From: Actinomyces dentalis DSM 19115
GTDB taxonomy: Bacteria > Actinomycetota > Actinomycetes > Actinomycetales > Actinomycetaceae
Assembly: GCF_000429225.1 (NCBI RefSeq)
Contig: NZ_AUBL01000032.1
Span: 1 to 50,925 of the forward strand
Reading direction: 5' to 3'
Length of the DNA stretch: 50,925 bases
Notes under the pieces: generated by a model
Told to the model about the DNA's origin: nothing
Seen by the model: only the letters and a program-made list of their open reading frames with translations
Database searches by the model: none
Made by a program: the position numbers and the translations under genes
In this document: in pieces, positions 36,994-45,336 of the stretch
Numbering within the stretch: the first letter of the stretch is position 1
Layout of the letters: every line of letters begins with the position of its first letter

Positions 36994-38004
36994 ATGTCCC
37001 AGACCCTCACCGCCCCCGTCCTCGTCCTGGTCGACCCGGACGCCCCGACCGGCGCCGCCCCCGCCCCCGCCGGGGCGTGCCTGGACCTGCTGGGCGGCGC
37101 CCGGCGCCTGACCGGCGGCGAGGTCGTCGCCCTCGTGCTCGGCGACGCCGGCGCCCCCGACGCCCTCGCCGCCGCTGGCGCCGACCGCGTTCTGACGGCC
37201 GATCTCGACGGCCTGGAGTCCCTGGCCGGCGCCGCCGCCGACGCCCTCGTCGCCGCGGCCCGCCGGGTGCGCCCGGGCGTCGTCCTCGTCGTCTCCGACT
37301 ACCGCGGCAAGGAGATCGCCGGCCGGGCCGCGATCCTGCTCGGCTCGGCCTGCGTGTCCGACGTCGCCGCCCTGGAGGTCGTCGACGGCGAGCTGCGGGC
37401 CTCCAAGCTGGTGCTCTCGGGCTCCTGGTCGACCACCATGTCGGTGGCCCCGGCCCCCGAGGGGACCCCGGTGCTCGCCGTGCGGCCCGGCGCCTTCGGG
37501 GCCGAGGCGGACGGCCGGGCGCCGGGGTCCGGGCGGGCCGCCCGGGTCGAGGCGCTCGAGGTGGACGCGGCCCCCGCCTCGCGGGCGGTGCGCGTGGTCT
37601 CCCGCGAGCGCGTCGGGGCGGCCGCCGGCCCGCCCCTCACCGAGGCCCGCACCGTCGTGGTCGGCGGGCGCGGGGTCGACGGCGACTTCGACCTGGTCCG
37701 CTCCCTGGCCGACCCGCTGGGCGCGGCCGTGGGGGCGACCCGCGTGGCCTGCGACGAGGGCTGGATCGAGCGCAGCGCCCAGATCGGCCAGACCGGCGAG
37801 ACGATCTCGCCTCGCCTGTACATCGGGCTGGGCGTGTCCGGGGCGATCCACCACACCAGCGGCATCCAGGGGGCCGGGACCATCGTGGCGGTGTGCGACG
37901 ACTCCGAGGCGCCCATCTTCGAGATGGCGGACTTCGGGGTGGTCGGGGACGTGGCCGACGTCGTGCCCCAGCTGGTGGACGAGCTGGCGCGCCTGCGCGG
38001 CTGA
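36994..38004 (+). CDS. etfA: Electron transfer flavoprotein alpha subunit
   Basis: Alpha (FixB-type) subunit holding FAD. 336 residues. The FAD-binding C-terminal domain is clear: VVVGGRGVDGDFDLV, LADPLGAAVGATRVACDEGW, IGQTGETISPRLYIGLGVSG and HHTSGIQGAGTIVAVCDD. The N-terminal Rossmann-like half is Ala-rich. ATG 36994 has GGAGAG-type ribosome binding site upstream; it is in an operon with etfB. Partner dehydrogenases are not in the window. Confidence 0.92.
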   Translation: MSQTLTAPVLVLVDPDAPTGAAPAPAGACLDLLGGARRLTGGEVVALVLGDAGAPDALAAAGADRVLTADLDGLESLAGAAADALVAAARRVRPGVVLVVSDYRGKEIAGRAAILLGSACVSDVAALEVVDGELRASKLVLSGSWSTTMSVAPAPEGTPVLAVRPGAFGAEADGRAPGSGRAARVEALEVDAAPASRAVRVVSRERVGAAAGPPLTEARTVVVGGRGVDGDFDLVRSLADPLGAAVGATRVACDEGWIERSAQIGQTGETISPRLYIGLGVSGAIHHTSGIQGAGTIVAVCDDSEAPIFEMADFGVVGDVADVVPQLVDELARLRG

Positions 38005-38048
38005 GCCGGCGGGGGCGGGCCGGGGCCGTAAGCGTCGTACCCGGGCGC

Positions 38049-38054
38049 TACCCT
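38049..38054 (+). promoter_or_regulatory. Leaderless -10 box of the MoxR operon
   Basis: TACCCT followed by six bases and ATG 38061. It lies 44 bases after the etfA stop and marks the start of a separate transcript. Confidence 0.6.
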
Positions 38055-38060
38055 GACCGC

Positions 38061-39209
38061 ATGGACCTGCTCCCGCTCGCCGCCGCCCCCGACCGGTCTG
38101 ACGCCGTCGGGCCCGGCGCCGCCCCCGCCCAGCTGCGCCCGCCCGCCGAGGAGCGCTGGGCCGCCGAGCTGGAGGCCCTGGCGGCCGCCGACGCCGCCTC
38201 CGGCGCCGAGGTCCCCGCAGGCTGGAGGCTGTCGCCCCGCTCCGTGCGCGCCTTCATCGTGGGTGACCAGGCCCTGGGCGTGACCCGCAAGTTCTACGGC
38301 GACGACCCCCTGGTCGACCGCGCCGTCGTCACGCTCCTGGGCCGTCAGGGGCTCATGCTCGTGGGCGAGCCGGGCACCGCCAAGTCCATGCTCTCCGAGC
38401 TGCTGAGCGCGGCGGTCAGCGGGGCCTCGACCCTGACGATCCAGGGGTCGGCGGGCACCACCGAGGACCACATCCGCTACTCGTGGAACTACGCCCTGCT
38501 CATCGCCGAGGGGCCCACCCGCCGGGCCCTGGTGCCCTCGCCGGTCTACCAGGCCATGGAGTCCGGGCGCCTGGTCCGCTTCGAGGAGATCACCCGCTGC
38601 CCGCCCGAGATCCAGGACACCCTCGTGTCGGTCCTGAGCGAGAAGCAGCTCATGGTCCCCGAGCTGGGCGACGGCTTCCGCGTGTCCGCCGCCCCCGGCT
38701 TCAACGTCATCGCCACCGCCAACCTGCGCGACCGGGGCGTGCACGAGATGAGCGCCGCCCTCAAGCGCCGCTTCAACTTCGAGACGGTGCGCCCCGTCTC
38801 CGACCGCGCCTTCGAGACCGAGCTCATCTCCCGCGCCCTGGAGGCCGAACTCGGGCCCGAGCGCGCCCCCATGAGCCCGCAGGTCCTCGACGTGCTGGTG
38901 ACCGCCTTCGCGGACCTGCGCACCGGCGCCACCGCCTCGGGCGCCCCGGTCAAGCGCCCCGAGGCGGTCATGTCCACCGCCGAGGCCGTCAACGTCGGGG
39001 TGGCCGCCTCCATGAGCGCCCGCTACTTCGGCGACGGCACCGTCAGGGCCGCCGACGTCGCCCGCCAGCTGGTCGGCGTGGCCCTCAAGGGCGGGGACGA
39101 GGACGCCAGGCGGATGCGCTTCTACGTCGACTCGGTGGTGCGCGAGCGCGCCCGCTCCTCGGCCGAGTGGAAGGAGTTCCTCTCCGCCTCCCAGGACCTG
39201 TGGGGATGA
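38061..39209 (+). CDS. MoxR-family AAA+ ATPase (YehL-like)
   Basis: 382 residues, single AAA+ domain. Walker A LMLVGEPGTAKSMLSELL (about residue 98), Walker B LVRFEEITRCPPEIQDTLVS, sensor 1 FNVIATANLRDRGV and the Arg-finger region SAALKRRFNFE are intact, so it should hydrolyse ATP. MoxR proteins act as ring-shaped remodelling chaperones with a VWA partner; the VWA domain is encoded in the next gene. Size and neighbours match E. coli YehL. ATG 38061 is leaderless by its -10 box; the frame upstream belongs to the etfA region. The stop overlaps the next start as ATGA. Confidence 0.9.
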   Translation: MDLLPLAAAPDRSDAVGPGAAPAQLRPPAEERWAAELEALAAADAASGAEVPAGWRLSPRSVRAFIVGDQALGVTRKFYGDDPLVDRAVVTLLGRQGLMLVGEPGTAKSMLSELLSAAVSGASTLTIQGSAGTTEDHIRYSWNYALLIAEGPTRRALVPSPVYQAMESGRLVRFEEITRCPPEIQDTLVSVLSEKQLMVPELGDGFRVSAAPGFNVIATANLRDRGVHEMSAALKRRFNFETVRPVSDRAFETELISRALEAELGPERAPMSPQVLDVLVTAFADLRTGATASGAPVKRPEAVMSTAEAVNVGVAASMSARYFGDGTVRAADVARQLVGVALKGGDEDARRMRFYVDSVVRERARSSAEWKEFLSASQDLWG

Positions 39210-42200
39210 GGACGGCGGGGCCGCGGGCCGGGCGCGGCGCGGCGGGCCCGTCGTCGGCGCCGGGCTCGCCCGTCCCGCCCGGACTCGCCCGCGCCCTGGA
39301 GGCCCAGCGGGCCTGGGGCCGGCGGGGCGTGCACCTGGTCCCCATCCGCCACCACTCCCCGGCCTGCGCCCTGGCCCTGTCCGCCCTGCTGGAGGAGGTC
39401 CGCCCCGCCGTCGTCCTCATCGAGGGGCCCGCCGAGTACACCGCGCTGCTGGGGGCCCTCCAGGACGCGGCGACCGTCCCGCCGGTCGCCGTGCTCTCCC
39501 TGGGCGAGGGCGCCGCCTCCTACTACCCGCTGGCCGAGTTCTCGCCCGAGTGGGTGGCCCTGCGGTGGGCGGGGGCCAACGGCGCCGAGGCGGCCTTCAT
39601 CGACCGCGGCGCCCGCCCCGGGGACGACGACGGCGCCGGGGCGGGGGCGGGCGGGCGCACCCTCCAGGCCGAGTACCATCTGGCCCGCTCCGCCGCCCTG
39701 GACGCCCTCGCGTCCCGGCTGGGCTGCCGCGACCACGACGAGGTCTGGGAGCAGCTCTTCGAGGACCGGGCCACCGCCGACATCCGCGACTGGCGCGGCT
39801 TCTTCGCCGACACCCTGGCCTGGTCGGGCCTGGCCCGCCTGGACGCCGAGCCCGAGGTCCTGGACGCCGACGGCACCCGCGCCCGCGAGGCGGTCATGGC
39901 CGCCGCCGTGCTCGAGCGCCTGCCCGACGCGAAGACGGACGGGACGGGCGACGCCCCGGACGGGCAGAGCGGCAACGCGCCGGACGCGCCGATCGTCGTG
40001 GTCACCGGCGCCTTCCACACCCCGGCCCTCCTCGACGTCCTCGACTCCGCCCCCGGGGCGGCCCGGCCGCCCGAGCCCGACCCGCGCCCCGGCGCCGGGG
40101 GCTGGCTCATCCGCTACGACTTCGCCCGACTGGACTCCCTGCGCGGCTACGGGGCCGGCATGCCCTCCCCGGGCCTGTGGCGGCGCGCCTGGCGGGCCCG
40201 CACCCGACCGGGGACGGACGGGCGCGACTTCGCCACCGGGGTGGTGCTCGACGTCGCCGCCGCCCTGCGCGGGCTCGGCGAGCCGCTCGGCACCGCCCAG
40301 GTCGAGGCCGCCGTGGAGCAGGCCCTGGGACTGGCCGAGCTGCGCGGGCGCGCCTGGCCCGGGCGCACCGACCTGCTCGACGCCCTGCGCTCGTGCCTGG
40401 TCAAGGACGACGCGGGGCTGTCGGGCAACCTGGGCGCGGCGGTCGCCTCCGTCTTCGCCCACTCCAGCCCGGGGGAGGTGCCCGCCAGCACCTGCGCCCC
40501 GCCGCTGGTCGCCGAGGTCCGCGAGCGCCTGGCGGCCATGCGCTTCATGCTCGACGACGCGCTCGAGCACCGCACCGCCCTGGACACGGCCCGCAAACCC
40601 CGCCACCGCGAGCGCCGCGAACTCCTGGCCGCCATGCGCTTCGTCGGCTCGGGGTTCGCCTGGCAGACCGGGGGCGCCGACCTCGTGGCGGGCACGGGTG
40701 CGGGGCAGTTCGTCGAGGAGTGGGCCTACGCCTGGACCCCGGCGGTGGAGGCCGAGCTCGTGCGCGCCGCCGAGCGGGCCCCCACCCTCGACATCCTGAT
40801 CCGGGTCCGCCTGGCCGAGCGGCTGGAGGCCGAGCCGGGCGCCGAAGCGCTGGCCGCCCTGCTCACCGAGTTGATCGTCATGGGCGAGCACGAGCTGGCC
40901 GGGCCCGTGTGCGACGCCCTGGAGACGGCCCTGGCCGACCTGAGCGGGCTGGGGGCCCTCGCGGAGGTCCTGCACCGCCTGATGGACCTGGTGGAGGGCG
41001 CCGGCCGGCTGAGCCTGGGGGGCGCGGCGAAGCGCCTGCGCGCCATGGTGCGCCGGGGCGTGGCCGGCCTGGCCGAGCTCGTGGCCGAGGCCGCCGGGCT
41101 GGAGGACGACGAGGCCGCCGACGCCGTCGACGCGCTCATCAGCGTGCGCGACCTGCTGGTGCGCCTGGACGGCGGCGCGGCAGCCCCGAACGGCGGAGCG
41201 GATCCGGACGGTGCGGATAACGGGGCGGATCCGGACGCCGGGCGCCGGGCGGTCGCGCGGGAGGTCGACGTCCTGCGGCGCAGGCGCGACGCCGCCCCGA
41301 TCCTCGTGGGCTGCGCCACCGGCATCGCCGCCTCCATCGGGTCCCTGAGCCGGGCCGGGGTCACCGCGGCCGTCGTCGCCCACCTGAGCGCCGGCGCGGA
41401 CCCGGGGCGCCTGGCCGACTTCCTCGTCGGCCTCGTGCGCGCCTGCCCCGACCTCGTCCTGCACGCCCCCGACACCCTCGAGGCGGTCACCCGCGTCCTG
41501 ACCGGGCTGGACGAGCCGGGGTTCCTGGCGATCCTGCCGGACCTGCGCCGCGCCTTCACCGCGCTGCGCCCCACCGAGACCCACCGCCTGGCCGAGCAGG
41601 TGGCCGCCCTGACCGGCGCCCGCGCCTCCCAGATCGACGTCGTGTGGCGCATCGACCCGCAGTGGGCCGAGGCCGGTCGGCGCCTGGAGGCCGATCTCGT
41701 CGCCGGCCTGGTGCGCGACGGGCTGGGGCAGTGGACCGGGTCCGCCGGGGGCGGTCCCGCTGATCATCCCGGTGCGCGGCGGGCCGGGGCAGCGGGCGGC
41801 CGCATGAGCGCGACGACGCCGCCGCAGCCGGACCGCCGGGCGCCGTCGGACCGCGAGGGCGACCCGCCGCCCCTGGACGCCGAGAAGGCCGTGCGCCGCT
41901 GGCGCATGGTGCTGGGGCGCTACGCCGAGTCCGCCCTGCCCCGCCGGGACGACGACGCCGGGCTGGACGAGACCCTGGGCTACCTCTACGACCGCGAGTA
42001 CACCGGCCGGGGCCTGCGCCACGGGCGCGGCGTCGGCTCGGGCGGTGCGGGCCCGGGCGGCGTCGGCTCGGGCGGCGGGCTGGGGGCCTCCGCCCTGCGG
42101 GCCGTGGACTGGCTCGACGGCGCCCGCCGGCTGTTCCCGGCCTCCACCCTTCAACGCCTGGAGTCCGACGCCCTGACCCGCTACGGGCTCACCGAGCTGC

Positions 42201-43027
42201 TGGCCGACCCCTCCGCGGTGGACTCCATCGAGACCAGCCCCGAGCTGGGCGCGGCGCTGCTGCGCATCAAGGGCACGATCTGCCCGCAACTGGCCGACGG
42301 CCTGCGCGCCCTCATCGCCCGGATCGTCGCCGACGCCGTCGAGCGCCTGCGCCGGCCCCTGACCACCGCCCTGACCGGCTCCCGCCGGCGCGACCGGCGC
42401 AGCCCGCGCGCCTCGGCGCGCGATTTCGACTGGCGGCGCACCATCGCCGCCAACCTGGGCAACGCGGACCCCGTCACCGGGCGCCTGCTCGTCCAGGACG
42501 TGCGCTTCATGTCGCGCCGGCGGCGCCAGAACCTGCAGTGGGACGTCATCATCCTGGTCGACCAGTCCGCCTCCATGGCCTCGTCCCTGCTGCACAGCGC
42601 CGTCATGGCCTCCATCCTGGCGGCCCTGCCCGGCCTGAGCGTGCGCCTGATCCTGTTCGACACCTCCGTCGTCGACGTCAGCCACCTGGCGGGCGACCCG
42701 GTGGAGGTGCTCATGACCTGCCAGCTGGGCGGCGGCACGGATATCGCCCGGGCCGTCGCCTACGCCTCGGGCCTGGTCCGCCGGCCCACCCGCACCGTCG
42801 TGGCCCTCGTGTCCGACTTCGAGGAGGGCGGCTCGGTGTCCTCCCTCGTGGGCGAGGTGGCGGCGCTGGCGGGCTCCGGGGTGAGGCTGCTGGGGCTGGC
42901 CGCCCTCAACGGCGACGGCGAGCCCTGGTACGACCGGGTCGTGGCCGAGCGCCTGGCCGGGGCGGGCATGCGGGTGGCGGCCATGACCCCGGACCGCTTC
43001 GCCGTCTGGCTGGCGGAGGTGACCTGA
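39206..43027 (+). CDS. DUF5682-VWA fusion (YehM-YehP-like)
   Basis: A single 1273-residue frame that joins two proteins normally separate. Residues 1-866 form a DUF5682 (YehM-type) protein: GVHLVPIRHHSPACALALSA near 33, VVLIEGPAEY, later long helical repeats. Residues 867-1273 are a VWA protein (YehP-type): RRWRMVLGRYAE, then a Rossmann VWA domain with a complete MIDAS (DQSAS at 1119-1123, Thr in GGGTDIARAV, Asp in SDFEEGG), so it should bind Mg or Mn. The linker (about 845-890) is Gly/Ala/Pro-rich. An internal ATG at 41804 could give a separate VWA protein, but no clear ribosome binding site precedes it. Starts in an ATGA overlap with MoxR and ends one base before the SWIM gene. Confidence 0.85.
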   Translation: MRTAGPRAGRGAAGPSSAPGSPVPPGLARALEAQRAWGRRGVHLVPIRHHSPACALALSALLEEVRPAVVLIEGPAEYTALLGALQDAATVPPVAVLSLGEGAASYYPLAEFSPEWVALRWAGANGAEAAFIDRGARPGDDDGAGAGAGGRTLQAEYHLARSAALDALASRLGCRDHDEVWEQLFEDRATADIRDWRGFFADTLAWSGLARLDAEPEVLDADGTRAREAVMAAAVLERLPDAKTDGTGDAPDGQSGNAPDAPIVVVTGAFHTPALLDVLDSAPGAARPPEPDPRPGAGGWLIRYDFARLDSLRGYGAGMPSPGLWRRAWRARTRPGTDGRDFATGVVLDVAAALRGLGEPLGTAQVEAAVEQALGLAELRGRAWPGRTDLLDALRSCLVKDDAGLSGNLGAAVASVFAHSSPGEVPASTCAPPLVAEVRERLAAMRFMLDDALEHRTALDTARKPRHRERRELLAAMRFVGSGFAWQTGGADLVAGTGAGQFVEEWAYAWTPAVEAELVRAAERAPTLDILIRVRLAERLEAEPGAEALAALLTELIVMGEHELAGPVCDALETALADLSGLGALAEVLHRLMDLVEGAGRLSLGGAAKRLRAMVRRGVAGLAELVAEAAGLEDDEAADAVDALISVRDLLVRLDGGAAAPNGGADPDGADNGADPDAGRRAVAREVDVLRRRRDAAPILVGCATGIAASIGSLSRAGVTAAVVAHLSAGADPGRLADFLVGLVRACPDLVLHAPDTLEAVTRVLTGLDEPGFLAILPDLRRAFTALRPTETHRLAEQVAALTGARASQIDVVWRIDPQWAEAGRRLEADLVAGLVRDGLGQWTGSAGGGPADHPGARRAGAAGGRMSATTPPQPDRRAPSDREGDPPPLDAEKAVRRWRMVLGRYAESALPRRDDDAGLDETLGYLYDREYTGRGLRHGRGVGSGGAGPGGVGSGGGLGASALRAVDWLDGARRLFPASTLQRLESDALTRYGLTELLADPSAVDSIETSPELGAALLRIKGTICPQLADGLRALIARIVADAVERLRRPLTTALTGSRRRDRRSPRASARDFDWRRTIAANLGNADPVTGRLLVQDVRFMSRRRRQNLQWDVIILVDQSASMASSLLHSAVMASILAALPGLSVRLILFDTSVVDVSHLAGDPVEVLMTCQLGGGTDIARAVAYASGLVRRPTRTVVALVSDFEEGGSVSSLVGEVAALAGSGVRLLGLAALNGDGEPWYDRVVAERLAGAGMRVAAMTPDRFAVWLAEVT

Positions 43028-43028
43028 G

Positions 43029-45194
43029 ATGGAGGAGCCGGCGGCGGGGGTCCTGCCGCAGTGGACCGGCGTCTACGCCGCCTTCGACGACGTCGCCCTG
43101 GCGGCCCTGGCCAACCGGGGCCTGGTGCGCCGCGGCCGGGCGGAGGTCGCTGCCGGGCGGGTCCGCCCGGTGAGGATCGACGACGACGCCGTGGTCGCGG
43201 CGGCGGGCAACCCGGCCGTCGAGGTCGTGCTCCCGCCGGGCGGGCCCGCCCTGGCGCGCTGCCCCTGCCCGGTCGCCGGGGTGTGCATCCACGTCGTCGC
43301 CGCCTGCCTGTGGCTGCGCGGGGCCGCCGGGGCGCTCCCCGCCGGGGCCGGCCCGGACGGGGCGGGCCCGCACGGCGGGCGCGCGGGATCGGCGGGGGAG
43401 GAGCGGACCGGGGCGCCTCCCGCCGGGGCCGGGCCGGACGGCGGCCCGCGGGCCGAGGACGCGAACGACCCGCAGGCCGAGGGCGCGGGCGAGAGCGCGG
43501 CCGAGGGCGCGGATGCGGGCGGGGCGCCAGCGGACGAGCCGGTCGACGCCCTCCTCGCCGAGGTCCTGTCCTGGCAGCCCGCGGCCGTGGAGAAGGCCCT
43601 GGGGGCGCCCGCCGCCCGCCGCGTCGCCGCCGCCCTGGCCGGAATCGGGACCGGCGACCTGGCCGAGGGCCTGGAGCTGGACGGCGCGCCCGGGCGCCTG
43701 ACCGCGACCTGGCCGGGCGCCCCCGAGATCGTCATCGTCGCGGGCCTGGGGCCGCGGGGCATGGTCGTCTCCGGCCGCCACTCCCGGGTCGCGCGCGCCG
43801 CCTGGTGCCTGCAGGCCGTCGTGCGGATCTTCGCCGCCCGGGGCCGGGACTGGCCCTGGCCGCAGGGCAGCGCCCGCCTGAGCGACGGGCGGCGCGACGT
43901 CCTGGAGGCGGCGGCCAAGACCATCGAGGGCGTTGTGAGCGCCGGGATCTCCCGCGCCGGGGCCCGCAGCGCCCGCGAGCTGGAGCGGCTGGCCCAGGCG
44001 GCCCGCCTGGAGGAGATGCCGCGCCCCTCCCGGCTGCTCGCCTCCGCCGCCGGGACGCTGGGCGCGGTGGCGCGCCGCGAGGACGCGGTCGACGAGGCGC
44101 GCGCCCTGGGCTCGCTGGCCGCCGCCTGGTCCCTGGCCCGCGCCGTCCTGGCCGCGCCGGACGCCCCCGACCCGGTGCTGCTGGGGCGGGCCGGGACCCG
44201 GCAGACCGAGCCCGGCCTGCTCGTGCCGCTGTCCGCCGTGTGGTGGCGCACGCCGTCGGGCTCGCGGGGCGTGACGGCCCGCTTCTGGGACGCCGAGCGC
44301 CACCGGCTGGAGTCGGTGACCACGGGCCGGGCCGCCGGGGCCGACCCCGGCTTCCAGCGCTCCGAGGGCGCCGTCCTGCTGTGGAACGCCTCCATCGGGG
44401 CGCTGCTGTCCGCCCCGCTGCGCCTGAAGGGCGCCGCCCGGCGCGCCGACGGGACCCTGGCGCCCTCGAGTCGTACGACGGCGGTCGGCCAGGGCGGTTT
44501 CGACGGCGTCGACCTGCCCGGCCTGGCCGCCGAGCTCGACGCCCTCCAGAGCGGCCCCGGGGCCGCGGGCTTCGAGGCCCCGGCGCCGCGCGTGCGCCTG
44601 ATCCCGGTGGCCGGAGACGGCCTGGGGCGCATCGACCTGGACGAGGTCCACCAGGAGTACGTATGGCCGGTGCGCGATGCCGACGGCCGGACGCACCTGC
44701 TGCGCCTGGACCCGGTCGGGGCGGAGCCGCGGTTCGTGGCCTCCCTCCTGGCGCGCAACCTGCCTGTCGTCGCCCTCACCGTCGAGGCGGGGCGCCCCAC
44801 TGGCGTCTTCGTGCACTCCGACGGCGCGCTGAAGTTGTTCGCCCCCTCCCTGTCCTCGGTGCAGGCGGACTCCTACCGCTTCTTCCGCCGGCTGTCCGAG
44901 CGCCTGGAGGGCCTGCGCGCCCGGGCGGTGGCCGTGGCGCCCGGCCGCGAGCTGGGACCCATCGAGGCCCTGTGCGCCGATGCCCGCGAGGCCCTCACGG
45001 ACCTGGCGGCCTCGGGGGCAACGGCCCCCGAGGGCATGACGGCGCACGTGCTGACCACCCGCGCCCGCGCCGCCGACCAGATGCAGCTGACGACCCTGGC
45101 CGCCGCCCTGGAGGAGGTGACTGTCCGGCCCGGGCCCGCCGCGGTGCTGCGCGCCTGCGCGGTGGTGGACCGGGTGCGGGCGCTGGCCGCCTGA
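43029..45194 (+). CDS. SWIM zinc-finger protein (YehQ-like)
   Basis: 721 residues. The N-terminal SWIM finger is at Cys78, Cys80, Cys86 and His88 (RCPCPVAGVCIHVVAACLWL). A 60-residue Gly/Ala/Asp insert (about 105-170) follows and then an alpha/beta region without named domains: GLGPRGMVVSGRH, a helical Ala-rich block, PLRLKGAARRADGT, and RLIPVAGDGLGRIDLDEVHQ. The position after MoxR, DUF5682 and VWA genes and the length match YehQ. ATG 43029 is one base after the previous stop, so it belongs to the same operon. SWIM fingers contact nucleic acid or proteins; the target here is unknown. Confidence 0.8.
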   Translation: MEEPAAGVLPQWTGVYAAFDDVALAALANRGLVRRGRAEVAAGRVRPVRIDDDAVVAAAGNPAVEVVLPPGGPALARCPCPVAGVCIHVVAACLWLRGAAGALPAGAGPDGAGPHGGRAGSAGEERTGAPPAGAGPDGGPRAEDANDPQAEGAGESAAEGADAGGAPADEPVDALLAEVLSWQPAAVEKALGAPAARRVAAALAGIGTGDLAEGLELDGAPGRLTATWPGAPEIVIVAGLGPRGMVVSGRHSRVARAAWCLQAVVRIFAARGRDWPWPQGSARLSDGRRDVLEAAAKTIEGVVSAGISRAGARSARELERLAQAARLEEMPRPSRLLASAAGTLGAVARREDAVDEARALGSLAAAWSLARAVLAAPDAPDPVLLGRAGTRQTEPGLLVPLSAVWWRTPSGSRGVTARFWDAERHRLESVTTGRAAGADPGFQRSEGAVLLWNASIGALLSAPLRLKGAARRADGTLAPSSRTTAVGQGGFDGVDLPGLAAELDALQSGPGAAGFEAPAPRVRLIPVAGDGLGRIDLDEVHQEYVWPVRDADGRTHLLRLDPVGAEPRFVASLLARNLPVVALTVEAGRPTGVFVHSDGALKLFAPSLSSVQADSYRFFRRLSERLEGLRARAVAVAPGRELGPIEALCADAREALTDLAASGATAPEGMTAHVLTTRARAADQMQLTTLAAALEEVTVRPGPAAVLRACAVVDRVRALAA

Positions 45195-45235
45195 GGGTCG
45201 GCCGGCGGGCGCATCCCCCTTCTGCGGCGGCCCGC

Positions 45236-45262
45236 ATTCGTGTCGGCGCCCGACGATAGCCT
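45236..45262 (+). promoter_or_regulatory. Promoter of the DUF4132 gene
   Basis: ATTCGTGTCG at 45236-45245 and -10 TAGCCT at 45257-45262. The identical decamer lies at the identical distance before the -10 of the second DUF4132 gene (50718-50744). GAGGAGG at 45321-45327 is the ribosome binding site. Confidence 0.6.
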
Positions 45263-45336
45263 CGCAGCAGACGCCGGTTCCGCGGCCGCCCGCCGCGCCG
45301 GCGCCGCCGCACGCCGAGCCGAGGAGGACCGCCGCC

